DNA of 64,000 nucleotides from Calditrichia bacterium (GTDB lineage Bacteria; Calditrichota; Calditrichia; RBG-13-44-9; J075). The translations under genes and the position numbers were made by a program. Under the pieces are notes generated by a model. It saw nothing but the letters and a program-made list of their open reading frames with translations, was not told the origin of the DNA and ran no database searches. This document shows, one piece after another, positions 25,275-34,377 of this stretch (the stretch's first letter is position 1; each line of letters begins with the position of its first letter). The stretch lies in contig JANQRS010000036.1 in NCBI GenBank assembly GCA_028284445.1, positions 1 through 64,000 on the forward strand, in the 5' to 3' direction.

Positions 25275-28200
25275 ATGAAGAACTCTGTCCTCGATCCGTT
25301 TCATCCCTTGATTTCCGAATGGTTTACAACCCAGGTTGGTACGCCAACTGATGTTCAGCAGCAGGCCTGGCCGCGCATTGCCGCGAATGAAAATGTGCTG
25401 ATTACCGCACCGACCGGGAGTGGAAAGACCCTCACGGCCTTCCTTTGGGCGATAGACCGTCTGGTTCGCGAGGACTGGTCAGCGGGTCAAACCAGCGTTC
25501 TCTATATTTCGCCGCTTAAAGCCTTGAATAATGATATACGCCGAAATTTACGTCGCCCGCTTCGCGAGTTGAGCAAGATTTTCGAGGATCGGGACACACC
25601 CTTTCCGGATATCCAGGCCTTGACCCGTAGCGGCGATACACCGCAATCGGATCGGCGGCGAATGCTGCGGCATCCACCGGAAATCCTCATTACCACACCG
25701 GAAAGTATCAACCTGATGCTGAGCTCTGCTGGCGGCCGGTCGATATTGACCGGCATCAAGACTGTCATATTAGACGAAATTCATGCAGTATATGGCACCA
25801 AACGCGGCGTTCATCTAATTACGGCCGTTGATCGCCTTGTGCCGCTTTCCGGGGACTTTCAGCGAATTGCACTGTCGGCAACAGTGAGCCCGCTGGATAA
25901 GGTAGCTCGCTTTGTCGGTGGCTTTATGCAGAGCGGGAGCGGACCTGCGTTTCGCTATGAGCCCCGGCCAATCTCCATCATTCAGTCGAAGGCAGAAAAG
26001 CGCTACGAAGTGAAAGTGCAATATCCGGAAGATGCGCTCGACCAGGAAATACGCGATTCCTACTGGGACCCGCTGGTCGATGATTTTCGAAAGATCATCA
26101 AACGCAACCAGTCTACCTTGCTCTTCACTAACAGCCGGGCCTTATGCGAAAAGCTCACCGCCAATATTAATGTGGGGTTTGATAAGCCGCTGGCTTACAC
26201 GCACCATGGTTCTCTCTCTCGTGAAATTCGCGAGGTCGTTGAACAGAAGCTCAAGGCCGGCGAGTTGAAGGCAATTGTGGCCACCAGCTCACTTGAAATG
26301 GGGATTGATATTGGTGCGTTGGACGAGGTGGTGCTAATTCAATCGCCGCCCTCAATTTCAGCGGCCATCCAGCGAATTGGCCGTGCCGGGCATCAGGTGG
26401 GGGAGACCAGCCACAGCACGCTCTTTCCAACCCATTCCCGCGATTTTCTTGACGCCGCAGTTTTGGCGGAAGCGATTCGCGACCACGACATTGAATCTCT
26501 GCGGGCCGTAGATTGTCCGCTCGACGTGCTTGCCCAGGTACTGGTATCAATGGTGGCCATGCAAAGCTGGGATATTGATGAGCTATTCGGCTTGATCCGC
26601 ACCAGCACGCCTTTTCAAAATCTTAAACGAGAACAGTTTGATCAGGTGCTGAATATGCTCGCCGGACGCTATGCCGACAGCCGCATCCGCGAGCTAAAGC
26701 CGCGCGTTGCCATAGACCGGCTGGATAATACCGTGACTACTCTCAAAGGTGCGGTGCAGGCGATTTACATGTCCGGCGGCACCATTCCCGATCGCGGTTA
26801 CTTCCATATGCGTCACAGTCAGACAAATGCCCGCATCGGTGAACTTGACGAGGAATTTGTCTGGGAAAACGGGCCGGGCACCCGCTTTACGCTAGGTACG
26901 CAAACCTGGAAGGTTGAGCGGGTTACTCATAATGATGTCTTTGTCTCTCCTGGGAATCCTGCCAAACCGGCGCCGCCTTTTTGGAAGGCTGAGGACTTTC
27001 ATCGCGACTACCATTTCTCGGAACGGGTTGGCAATTTTCTCGAAAAGGCCAACGATTCATTGGATAGCGAAGCATTTGCAGAGAGCCTCCAAATCCGCTA
27101 TTGCCTGGATAAGACCTCGGCAAGTCAGCTCCTGACCTATCTTAAGCGCCAAAAAGCGGTGACGAGGACTGATTTGCCGCATCGACATCACGTACTTATT
27201 GAGCATATCGACAGTGGTCCCGATGGTGCGCCGGGCAATCAGGTGGTGATCCATAATTTCTGGGGTGGCCAAATTAACCGCCCACTAGGCATGGCCATGA
27301 GTACTGCCTGGGAAGAAAGCTTTGGTCATCAGCTAGAAGTTTTTCCCACCAACGATTCGATCGCGCTGCAACTGCCGGAAGATGTCAGCGCTGAAACCTT
27401 GCTGAGCATGGTCTCAGCTGAGTCGCTGCCGGATCTTCTTCGCAAGCAACTTGAAGGTTCGGGCTTCTTTGGGGCGCGATTCCGGGAATGTGCCGGCCGG
27501 GCCTTATTGCTAAGTCGGGGCCGTATTAATCAGCGCATGCCGCTTTGGCTGAGTCGCCTGAAATCGCAAAAATTGATGGATTCGGTAATGCGCTACGACG
27601 ATTTCCCAATTTTGCTGGAAACCTGGCGCACCTGCCTGCACGATTCCTTCGATCTGGAACACCTGCAACAACTGCTCCACGAACTGAACGACGGACAAAT
27701 CAGCTGGAGTGAAGCGCGGACCAGCAAGGCCAGCCCTTTCGCGCAAAGCGTTGCCTGGCAGCAGGTCAATCAATACATGTACGAGGACGATCGCCCGCGT
27801 GGTGGTCGCACCTCAAATCTGCGCAGCGACCTCATCCGCGATGTGGTTTTTACGCCCGGCTTGCGCCCGGTTATCCCGGATGAGGTAATTACCGAATTCG
27901 AAACCAAGCGCCAGCGCCTGTCACCGGGCTATACCCCGGACGCCGGCGTCGATCTCATCGAATGGGTGAAGGAGCGCTTGCTGATTCCTGAAAATGAGTG
28001 GACGGCATTGCTGCAAGGAATTGAACGGGACCAGAGCCTATCCATTGCTGAAATCATTGAATTGGTTCAAAACAGATTGGTGCTGGTGGATGGGGAATCA
28101 TTTCAGCAGCCTTTTGTTTGCGCTATCGAGCGGCTGCCGGAATTGAATGCTACATTCTTCGCTGAGCTGGAAACGGACGTGCAAACATTGGTGCGTAAGA

Positions 28201-29777
28201 AGAGTGACCATCAACTTCCAAATAGCTCCGCTGACGTTGAACGCGAGGAATTGCTCCCTCAATTGCTGTGCGAATGGCTACAATTTTATGGTCCACGAAC
28301 ACCTGCTTTTCTCAAGGAATTGCTGCCGCTAAATGAATACCTGCTTGAATCGGTCCTGGAGGACTTACAGGAGCAACAAGTCATTATACGTGGGGTGCTC
28401 ACGGCTGATGCCAATCTCGAAACGATTTGTGATAGCGAAAATTTTGAGACCCTTTTGCGCATGAATCGACGCAGCAATGCACCGGTGTTCCAGGCCCGTG
28501 CCATCGAAGAGCTACCACTCTTTCTGGCGAATTTTCAGGGATTGTTACCGGAACGCCGATTGCGGCAGATTGATCCGGAAGAACGTCTGGAACAGCTATT
28601 CCAACGTTTGGAGCAATTAAGCGGCTATTCACCCAATGCGCGGCTTTGGGAAACGGAGATCCTACCTGCGCGAATGTCGGAGTACGATCCCAGCTGGCTG
28701 GACAGCGTAATGCTGGAAGGCAATATGTGCTGGATTGGCCGTCAGGCCGGTCAGGTTATGTTCGCACTGAACGTGGACCTGGATTTGCTGCGTAACGAGC
28801 AACAAGACGCACCTGACGACGAGGTGCCGGAAGCTGATAACCCGGTATTTGCCATATTACGCCCCGGTGGCGGCCGTTTCGATTTCTCCAGCCTGATGCA
28901 GATTGCCGGTACGCCTGCCAGTCAATTGTCAGAACTGGTTTGGCAGTCGGTTTGGGATGGTGAAGTAACAAATGATTCGTTTGCCGCGCTGCGCCGAGGT
29001 ATTGAAAATAAATTTCAGGTGCCCAAGAGCAGCGTGCCGGGAAAAGGGCAGGGGCGTGTGAGGCGTCAGGGGAGACGCCCGGGATTCGCTCGCTGGAAGG
29101 GGGCAGTGCCCTTCAGCGGCAACTGGTATCGACTGCCTGAGAACGAAGCAGCGACTGACTTGCTGGAAATCGAGGAGCGCAATAAAGATCGCGCTCGCAT
29201 TTTACTGGATCGCTACGGCATCGTTTTTCGCGAGATTCTACAGCGCGAGACCGATCACCTGCAATGGTCGAAAGTGTTTCGCTCGCTGCGTTTAATGGAA
29301 TTGGCCGGCGAGGTGGTTGCCGGTTACTTTTTCGAAGGCATTCCCGGACCGCAATTCATGTCACAGCGCGCATTCCGTGCCCTGCAGCGTAAACTGCCTG
29401 CGGATTCGATCTACTGGATCAACGCGGTGGACCCGGCATCTGCTTGCGGATTACCGCTGGACGGCCTGCGAGGCAATCTGCCCAAGCGCCTGCCCAGCAC
29501 GCATCTTGTCTATCATGATGCGAATATTGTTCTGATGTCTGAGCGCAACGGCAAGAATCTGAGTATCAATGTGGCGCCAGATCATTCACACCTGCCGGAA
29601 TATTTTGCAGTCCTGCGACATTTGTTGATGCGCCGTTTCCAACCGATCAAACGAATTCAAATTGAAACCATCAATGGTGATCCGTCTATCTCATCGCCAT
29701 ATGTGGATGTCCTGAAAATGCTTTTCGATGTCACTGTTGACTATAAGGCGGTCGTGCTGCGAAGAAAGGAATTTTAG
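25275..29777 (+). CDS. lhr: ATP-dependent helicase Lhr (full length)
   Basis: 1500 residues, the size of long-form Lhr (Lhr-core plus large C-terminal domain). Superfamily 2 motifs follow in order: Q-motif region, Walker A APTGSGKT (about 45-52), motif Ia SPLKALNND, Walker B DEIH (about 167-170), motif III LSATV, motif IV FTNSRA, motif V VATSSLEMGIDIG, and motif VI QRIGRAGHQ. Lhr-core then carries winged-helix and Lhr-specific domains. The C-terminal half (about 870-1500) has winged-helix-rich sequence seen in the long family. Lhr translocates 3' to 5' and acts in DNA repair. No partner nuclease, ligase or phosphoesterase is adjacent. It sits alone between repeats. No frameshift is visible. 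Confidence 0.96.
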   Translation: MKNSVLDPFHPLISEWFTTQVGTPTDVQQQAWPRIAANENVLITAPTGSGKTLTAFLWAIDRLVREDWSAGQTSVLYISPLKALNNDIRRNLRRPLRELSKIFEDRDTPFPDIQALTRSGDTPQSDRRRMLRHPPEILITTPESINLMLSSAGGRSILTGIKTVILDEIHAVYGTKRGVHLITAVDRLVPLSGDFQRIALSATVSPLDKVARFVGGFMQSGSGPAFRYEPRPISIIQSKAEKRYEVKVQYPEDALDQEIRDSYWDPLVDDFRKIIKRNQSTLLFTNSRALCEKLTANINVGFDKPLAYTHHGSLSREIREVVEQKLKAGELKAIVATSSLEMGIDIGALDEVVLIQSPPSISAAIQRIGRAGHQVGETSHSTLFPTHSRDFLDAAVLAEAIRDHDIESLRAVDCPLDVLAQVLVSMVAMQSWDIDELFGLIRTSTPFQNLKREQFDQVLNMLAGRYADSRIRELKPRVAIDRLDNTVTTLKGAVQAIYMSGGTIPDRGYFHMRHSQTNARIGELDEEFVWENGPGTRFTLGTQTWKVERVTHNDVFVSPGNPAKPAPPFWKAEDFHRDYHFSERVGNFLEKANDSLDSEAFAESLQIRYCLDKTSASQLLTYLKRQKAVTRTDLPHRHHVLIEHIDSGPDGAPGNQVVIHNFWGGQINRPLGMAMSTAWEESFGHQLEVFPTNDSIALQLPEDVSAETLLSMVSAESLPDLLRKQLEGSGFFGARFRECAGRALLLSRGRINQRMPLWLSRLKSQKLMDSVMRYDDFPILLETWRTCLHDSFDLEHLQQLLHELNDGQISWSEARTSKASPFAQSVAWQQVNQYMYEDDRPRGGRTSNLRSDLIRDVVFTPGLRPVIPDEVITEFETKRQRLSPGYTPDAGVDLIEWVKERLLIPENEWTALLQGIERDQSLSIAEIIELVQNRLVLVDGESFQQPFVCAIERLPELNATFFAELETDVQTLVRKKSDHQLPNSSADVEREELLPQLLCEWLQFYGPRTPAFLKELLPLNEYLLESVLEDLQEQQVIIRGVLTADANLETICDSENFETLLRMNRRSNAPVFQARAIEELPLFLANFQGLLPERRLRQIDPEERLEQLFQRLEQLSGYSPNARLWETEILPARMSEYDPSWLDSVMLEGNMCWIGRQAGQVMFALNVDLDLLRNEQQDAPDDEVPEADNPVFAILRPGGGRFDFSSLMQIAGTPASQLSELVWQSVWDGEVTNDSFAALRRGIENKFQVPKSSVPGKGQGRVRRQGRRPGFARWKGAVPFSGNWYRLPENEAATDLLEIEERNKDRARILLDRYGIVFREILQRETDHLQWSKVFRSLRLMELAGEVVAGYFFEGIPGPQFMSQRAFRALQRKLPADSIYWINAVDPASACGLPLDGLRGNLPKRLPSTHLVYHDANIVLMSERNGKNLSINVAPDHSHLPEYFAVLRHLLMRRFQPIKRIQIETINGDPSISSPYVDVLKMLFDVTVDYKAVVLRRKEF

Positions 29778-30160
29778 AATGGCAAATGACAAATGTTGAA
29801 TGACAAATAAAAACTTCGCGTGACGAAAAAGGTTGACGGTTGGCAGTCTGCCGGGCAAAAATAGAGATTAGAGATTCGAAAATCGTTGACCTTTGGCACC
29901 CTGGATTGAAGAAATCGGAGCTATTCGTTCTTTCGCCAACTGCCGACTGACTTGTCATTTGTCATTAGTCATTTGTCATTCGACATTTGTCATCCTCCGT
30001 GCTTTTCTCCCTCAGTGTTCTCCATAGCTAAAGTTCTCGCCAGGATCAAGCATCCAGTATCCAACATCAAATCGTAATATGAATTTGAAATTCCTGTGAT
30101 CTTTTGGTGAGTCTTTTTATGTTTCTTCCGGTTGTTATTCAGACAATCTTGGAGGAAATG
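29778..30160. other. 383-bp gap with a long-range inverted repeat
   Basis: A 23-bp arm at 29786-29808 (ATGACAAATGTTGAATGACA start) returns inverted at 29971-29993 with one mismatch. The right arm is extended by more TGTCATT units. Between them is unremarkable sequence. The right end holds a good ribosome binding site for the next gene. No ORF here looks real. Confidence 0.7.
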
Positions 30161-31000
30161 ATGAAAACCACAGTTCTACTCTTAATGATTACCACAACAC
30201 TCGCTCTGGCTGGCGGGCCCTGGACGCAAGAAAAGGGTAAGGGGTATATTCAGCTATCAGGAAGTTTTATTCCTGCCTATACCGGTCTATACAGCAATGG
30301 CCCGGAAGATGATATCTCTCTCAATCGCGAAATTTCCGATCAAACCTATAATCTCTATGCCGAGTATGGTATTCGGCATAACTTAACGCTTATTCTTGAG
30401 GCGCCCTGGAAATCAGTCGAGGCGGAATTCCTTCCCGGACAGCTGACGGTTTCAAGCCAGGAGGCCCAGCAAGGATCAGAAAGCGCCCTGGGTAATTTGG
30501 CCTTTGCAGTCAAGCAGGGATTTGGTGGTGAAAAGGTTCAATTTGCCGGCCAGATTCGCCTCGAGCTCAATACCGCCACAAGCGATTTTATATCCAATTT
30601 GAATACGGGATATGATACCTGGAGTGCGATGGCGTCGCTCAGTGCTGGTCAAGGCTCGAGTCGTTCTTTTTGGTTTGCAAACCTGGGATTCAATTACCGA
30701 AATGATGATTACAGCCATGAATTGATCGGTGGTGGCGAAGCAGGATGGCTCTTTTTCGACCGGATTTGGCTGATCGGGGCGCTCGCTATCCGCAACGCTA
30801 TTACGGACGGCACGGCTACTTCCAGCAATATTTTGACCGGACTTTATCACGACAACCAGGAATACGTCTCCCCGGGCTTGAAGCTAATTTGGCAAGTCAC
30901 TGACCGTTGGGGAATCAATTATTCACGCTTTGGGGCCGTTAGTGGAAATCTGGTTGCGCAACAGGCCTCAACAACGGTGGGTATATTCGTAAAAATCTGA
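30161..31000 (+). CDS. secreted outer-membrane beta-barrel-like protein
   Basis: About 280 residues with a signal peptide (MKTTVLLLMITTTLALAGG) and then alternating beta strands with aromatic ends typical of an outer-membrane barrel (YIQLSGSF, YNLYAEYGIRHNLTLILEAPW, VQFAGQIRLELNT, FWFANLGFNY, WGINYSRFGAVSG). No family is recognised with certainty; it resembles small barrel proteins with unknown cargo. GGAGG lies 5 nt before the chosen ATG; another ATG directly upstream is too close. The TauE/SafE permease gene follows by 16 nt, so the pair may be co-transcribed. Confidence 0.72.
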   Translation: MKTTVLLLMITTTLALAGGPWTQEKGKGYIQLSGSFIPAYTGLYSNGPEDDISLNREISDQTYNLYAEYGIRHNLTLILEAPWKSVEAEFLPGQLTVSSQEAQQGSESALGNLAFAVKQGFGGEKVQFAGQIRLELNTATSDFISNLNTGYDTWSAMASLSAGQGSSRSFWFANLGFNYRNDDYSHELIGGGEAGWLFFDRIWLIGALAIRNAITDGTATSSNILTGLYHDNQEYVSPGLKLIWQVTDRWGINYSRFGAVSGNLVAQQASTTVGIFVKI

Positions 31001-31016
31001 GGCAACGGGAGAGAGT

Positions 31017-31763
31017 TTGGAGATAATTGACGATCCCTGGTTTTATGTGGTAGCGGTTCCCGCGGTCTTTATGGTTGGAATGAGCAAGGGAGGGATTGGC
31101 GGATTGGGTACGATTGCCGTGCCCATCATGTCTTTTGCGATCGACCCGTTAAGAGCAGCCGCGATCTTATTGCCGATCCTCTGTGTGATGGATTGGATCG
31201 CCCTCTATACCTTTCGAGGCAGATTCGACAAATATCATTTGAAAATACTACTGCCTGCAGCAATAGTCGGCGTCGTGTGCGCCTCGCTGCTGATGGGCCA
31301 GTTATCAACCGATGCCCTGCGAATTATGATTGGTGCGTTGGCTACTTTGTTTTGCCTAAATTATTGGCTTGCACCGGCGAGTCGCCGAAAAGAGAAGCCG
31401 GGGCCTCGCAGCGGCTACTTCTGGGGATGGATGGCCGGTTTCACCTCGACCCAAATACATGCCGGTGGACCGCCGATCAGCATGTACATGCTGCCGCAAA
31501 AGCTCGACAAGGTCGTGCTGATGGGCAGCATGGTGGTTTTTTTTACGATTATCAATGCGGTGAAGTTAATTCCCTTTACGATCCTTGGCCAGTTTGATGC
31601 ACGAAACCTCTGGACGTCCTTAATATTGGTTCCTTTGGCGCCGCTGGGCATTCGAACCGGTTTCTACCTGCTGAACCGGATCAACCAAGCTGTCATTTAT
31701 CGCATTCTTTACATCTTGTTATTCCTCGCCGGCGCCAAGTTGCTCTGGGATGGACTGTCTTGA
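31017..31763 (+). CDS. TauE/SafE family permease
   Basis: 248-residue membrane protein with about eight hydrophobic segments. The family pattern is seen twice: GMSKGGIGGLGTIAVPIM near residue 22 and WMAGFTSTQIHAGGPPISMYML near residue 140. Members export or take up sulfite, sulfoacetate, taurine-derived anions or other organic sulfonates; the substrate here is unknown. The start is TTG behind GGGAGAG, since no upstream ATG exists in frame and later ATGs would cut the first helix. The 3' end overlaps the convergent hydrolase gene by 45 nt. Confidence 0.9.
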   Translation: MEIIDDPWFYVVAVPAVFMVGMSKGGIGGLGTIAVPIMSFAIDPLRAAAILLPILCVMDWIALYTFRGRFDKYHLKILLPAAIVGVVCASLLMGQLSTDALRIMIGALATLFCLNYWLAPASRRKEKPGPRSGYFWGWMAGFTSTQIHAGGPPISMYMLPQKLDKVVLMGSMVVFFTIINAVKLIPFTILGQFDARNLWTSLILVPLAPLGIRTGFYLLNRINQAVIYRILYILLFLAGAKLLWDGLS

Positions 31764-32810
31764 GGCATCAGTCAGGAACCCTCGTATTGTCCGATGTGCT
31801 GCTTCCGGCTGGCTCCACATGAGCCCGTGACCGCAATTCGGCAGCATAACAACAGTAATTGCCGGATTGATAGTCTGAATCCTCTCAACCGCTGCCTGCG
31901 AAGGATAGATCTTTTCGTTTTCACCGATGAGAAATAATGTCTTTGCCGGCAAGTCTACCAGCTCGCTATCTGCCAGCACCCGCGGATTGACCAGCATTTT
32001 GAATTTGAAGCATTCCTTTGCACGAATTGCGTCTTCGACGGTTGTTTCGATTAACTGCCTGCCTGTCTCAGTGGCAGCGAGGTCCGGTAGCAACCAATTG
32101 AGCATTTCGCCGGTATATTTTTGTGGCGGCAATAAGGTCTTGAGTGCCCGGCTGATCCATTCCGGGGATAAGGGCAGAATCGTCGCCGCCGGTGCTATGA
32201 GAACCAGTTTTTCAACCGCTTCCGGATATGCCAGGGCATATTCCGCAGCCAACCAGCCGCCGTAAGAAAGTCCCATAATATGGGGTTTGCCGTCCAGGTC
32301 GAGCTGGTTCAGCGTGGCGTCGAGCCAACGTACCATTTCTTCAGGTTGTGTCATTTCGCGGGAGTAGACGCTCAGGCCGACGTCGTAAATATTGTCGATG
32401 GCGTAAATACGATAGTCAGCGAAATCTCTCACAGTATACCGCCATGAAAGGGAGTTGCTCCCACCACCGGATAGCAGCACCAGCGGCTGTCCGCCCTCCG
32501 CGCCACTGACGCGCACAAATGTCCGGCCGTAAGCGGTAGGGATCATCAGCGTATCGAACGGAAGCGGCCATTCTTTTTCCTGCTCGAAGTAGGCCTGGTG
32601 ATAGATCGCTTTTGCGTCTGCTGATCTAAAAGGGTGAAACTCTGAAATCTCCATAGCGCCCGGACCGGAAAAAAGTGGAATCGCTATCCAGGCGACAACA
32701 AAAGCAAATAGGACCAGGACCAAGCCGCATCCGATCCCGGAGATCTTTAATGCCTTGCGCAATATTGAGGGTTGTTTTTTCGCTGTTTGCTGATTCGTTT
32801 TTTTGAACAT
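31719..32810 (-). CDS. membrane-anchored alpha/beta hydrolase
   Basis: 363 residues with one N-terminal membrane anchor (ISGIGCGLVLVLFAFVVAWI, about 29-48). An alpha/beta hydrolase domain follows: oxyanion region LLSGGGSNSLSW, nucleophile elbow GLSYGGW (Ser about 178), and catalytic His in LPNCGHGLMWS. The cap region is rich in Leu and charged residues. Similar proteins are called alpha/beta fold hydrolases or esterases; the substrate cannot be told. The tail overlaps the TauE/SafE gene on the other strand. No partner gene. Confidence 0.86.
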   Translation of the reverse strand: MFKKTNQQTAKKQPSILRKALKISGIGCGLVLVLFAFVVAWIAIPLFSGPGAMEISEFHPFRSADAKAIYHQAYFEQEKEWPLPFDTLMIPTAYGRTFVRVSGAEGGQPLVLLSGGGSNSLSWRYTVRDFADYRIYAIDNIYDVGLSVYSREMTQPEEMVRWLDATLNQLDLDGKPHIMGLSYGGWLAAEYALAYPEAVEKLVLIAPAATILPLSPEWISRALKTLLPPQKYTGEMLNWLLPDLAATETGRQLIETTVEDAIRAKECFKFKMLVNPRVLADSELVDLPAKTLFLIGENEKIYPSQAAVERIQTINPAITVVMLPNCGHGLMWSQPEAAHRTIRGFLTDASRQSIPEQLGAGEE

Positions 32811-32874
32811 GACATAGTGCTCCTGTTAAACGCTGTACGTTTGCAGTGAATTCTAGACGATTTGATTCGATGGG

Positions 32875-33291
32875 TTAACAGGAAGCGGGCGGTTCATCGC
32901 CATCAGCATTAGATAAACTCTGGCGGGTGATTAGGTGAATGCGTCTGGTTTGTGAAACGGGTTCTGCGGACATATTTGCCAGACGAGTTTCGTTTAGTCT
33001 TACCAACTGGTGGATATGTCGCAGCAGCAAATGGTCAGGAAAAAGATCAGCGAAGAATAATTGTCCTTTGTCTGGGGGGCTGCTTGGGAGAAGCAAAACA
33101 TCCGACAAACCTGGGGGAGGGGAGGCTATTTGTGCGGAAACCGGCAAGTTGTCGTAGCCGCTATTCTCAATGTTTTGATCAATGGGACTGTCGGTACCCA
33201 GGAGGTAGACTGATATCGCCAAAACTGCGAAGGCGCGTAGGAACAGTGCTGCGAATTCAGCGACGTTTGATGTATTGAGCTTTTGCTTCAT
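32875..33291 (-). CDS. hypothetical small membrane protein
   Basis: Not recognised. 138 residues with one hydrophobic segment (FAALFLRAFAVLAISVYLLG, about 13-32), then a Pro-rich stretch and a polar tail with His and Arg. The order N-terminal anchor plus soluble tail is plausible for a small envelope protein, and no better ORF exists on either strand. There is no clear ribosome binding site. It lies upstream of the hydrolase gene in the same direction, 64 nt away. Confidence 0.4.
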   Translation of the reverse strand: MKQKLNTSNVAEFAALFLRAFAVLAISVYLLGTDSPIDQNIENSGYDNLPVSAQIASPPPGLSDVLLLPSSPPDKGQLFFADLFPDHLLLRHIHQLVRLNETRLANMSAEPVSQTRRIHLITRQSLSNADGDEPPASC

Positions 33292-33311
33292 TCGTACAAT
33301 ATACGGAATAC

Positions 33312-33340
33312 TGGAGTATTGGAATACTGGAATATTGGAA
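33312..33340. repeat. dispersed TTCCAATATTCC-type repeat, copy 2
   Basis: Reverse complement of the copy at 122-150 with one difference in 29. Confidence 0.75.
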
Positions 33341-33360
33341 AACTTGCTTCGCGAGGATCG

Positions 33361-33516
33361 TTAGAATGTGTTTGAAAAGTATTTTGGGCTATCAAATACG
33401 ATGTTCAGGCTTGTCATTTCCGCATGCTTCTAGCGGAAATCCATTATTTGAAGCTCTGGATTCCCGATAAAAGCATTCGGGAATGACAAGAAGCAACTTT
33501 CCAACACACTCTTAGA
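33361..33516. repeat. MITE-like nested inverted repeat
   Basis: Two 33-bp arms, 33410-33442 and 33458-33490, are inverted copies with about 5 mismatches (CTTGTCATT(T/C)CCG...). Outside them a second pair of arms, about 33361-33380 and 33496-33516, also matches inverted (TTAGAATGTGTTTGAAAAGT against its partner). The arms contain small palindromes of their own. No gene is inside, and no transposase gene in the window has matching ends. Confidence 0.72.
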
Positions 33517-33559
33517 AACTTGGTTATGTTAACAAACACAGGAACTGTTTTCTGGTTCG

Positions 33560-33585
33560 TCAAGAAACATCTTGATGTTTCTTGA
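33560..33585. promoter_or_regulatory. 26-bp palindrome, likely antitoxin operator
   Basis: Perfect 12-bp arms TCAAGAAACATC and GATGTTTCTTGA separated by TT. The right arm overlaps a TTGATT -35 element (33582-33587) that has a TATATT -10 at 33605-33610 with a 17-bp spacer. Antitoxins of this type usually repress their own operon, so this is the expected place for the operator. Confidence 0.65.
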
Positions 33586-33659
33586 TTGGGGTCGATTTAT
33601 AGTTTATATTAATTGAGCATAGGTATGCGATCAGATACTAATTTTGAGAGGATAGCGCA

Positions 33660-33887
33660 ATGGCCGCTCGTCGCAAAAAGTTTTCAAGTCAGGCAAATCC
33701 CGATATTTTGGCCGCGATACAGGAAATAGCGAAAAACGAAGGACGTCAATTTCAAGCAGTTTTGGAAGAAGCAATGATTGACTATATCGAAAAGAAGAAT
33801 GGCGACAACGCGCGTAGCACTGTTATGGCTCATTTTCGAGCCAGTGTAGCCGCGAATCAGAAATTAGGTGAGTTGCTGGCTAAATGA
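33660..33887 (+). CDS. antitoxin of Doc-type toxin-antitoxin pair
   Basis: 75 residues, highly charged, with N-terminal basic stretch MAARRKKFSSQANPDILAAIQEIAKNEGRQFQAV. This looks like a ribbon-helix-helix DNA-binding start (QANPDILAAIQEIAKNEGRQ) followed by a helical, likely toxin-neutralising tail. GAGGATAG precedes the ATG. Its stop overlaps the toxin start (ATGA), the standard antitoxin-first arrangement. It is not a Phd by sequence; the antitoxin call rests on position, size and charge. Confidence 0.8.
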   Translation: MAARRKKFSSQANPDILAAIQEIAKNEGRQFQAVLEEAMIDYIEKKNGDNARSTVMAHFRASVAANQKLGELLAK

Positions 33888-34264
33888 TGCGTGAATTCCC
33901 GACGCTAACCGAAGTATTAGCGATGCATGAAATTCTCATTGAAACCTTCGGAGGCACGCATGGTATTCGTGATCAGGGTGCCCTTGAGTCTGCATTAATG
34001 AGGCCGCAGCTTGGCTATTACCAGGATATTATCGAAGAGGCTGCAGCGTTGATGGAGAGCCTGGCCAATAATCACCCCTTTCTGGACGGCAACAAGAGAA
34101 TTGCTTTCTTCGTTACCGATACCTTCCTGCGCATGAACAAATTTTACATTGATAGTGATGATCTACTGGCCCATGAATTTTTTATGAGCCTCTTTGATAC
34201 CAATTCCTTTCGCTTCGAACAGCTTGCCGGTTGGTTGCGCGAGCATGTTAAACCTTTGCCTTAG
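33884..34264 (+). CDS. doc: Doc family (Fic fold) toxin
   Basis: 126 residues of the death-on-curing type. The Fic core is HPFLDGNKR starting at His64, with the Lys (GNKR rather than GNGR) that marks Doc and changes the activity from AMP transfer to phosphorylation. In phage P1, Doc phosphorylates elongation factor EF-Tu and stops translation. N-terminal PTLTEVLAMHEILIETFGGTHGIRDQGALESALMRPQ is the usual Doc start. It is in a two-gene operon with the antitoxin by a 4-nt overlap. Confidence 0.92.
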   Translation: MMREFPTLTEVLAMHEILIETFGGTHGIRDQGALESALMRPQLGYYQDIIEEAAALMESLANNHPFLDGNKRIAFFVTDTFLRMNKFYIDSDDLLAHEFFMSLFDTNSFRFEQLAGWLREHVKPLP

Positions 34265-34320
34265 TCCCTGGCTCGGGCAGTTCGAATTCGGCCCCATATT
34301 TCATTTTGACATTTTTTTTC

Positions 34321-34365
34321 TTGACAAGTGAAAATCGATGCCGTATAATTAGACCAGTCAGTCTA
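34321..34365 (+). promoter_or_regulatory. consensus sigma70 promoter and TetR operator
   Basis: TTGACA at 34321-34326, 17-bp spacer, TATAAT at 34344-34349: both hexamers match the consensus. Directly behind lies TAGACCAGTCAGTCTA (34350-34365), an imperfect palindrome covering the expected transcription start. A repressor bound there would block initiation. The adjacent tetR gene is the obvious source. Confidence 0.85.
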
Positions 34366-34377
34366 AGTGGTGAGATG

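Larger units (their letters stand above)
33292..33659. other. 368-bp repeat-rich gap
   Basis: Holds, from left to right, the second TTCCAATATTCC-type repeat, a MITE-like inverted repeat, and the palindromic operator and promoter of the toxin-antitoxin pair. No coding region is supported. Confidence 0.8.

Noticed and set aside
33560..33585. Palindrome read as a terminator
   Set aside because: No T run follows and it overlaps a -35 element directly before a toxin-antitoxin pair, so an operator is more likely.
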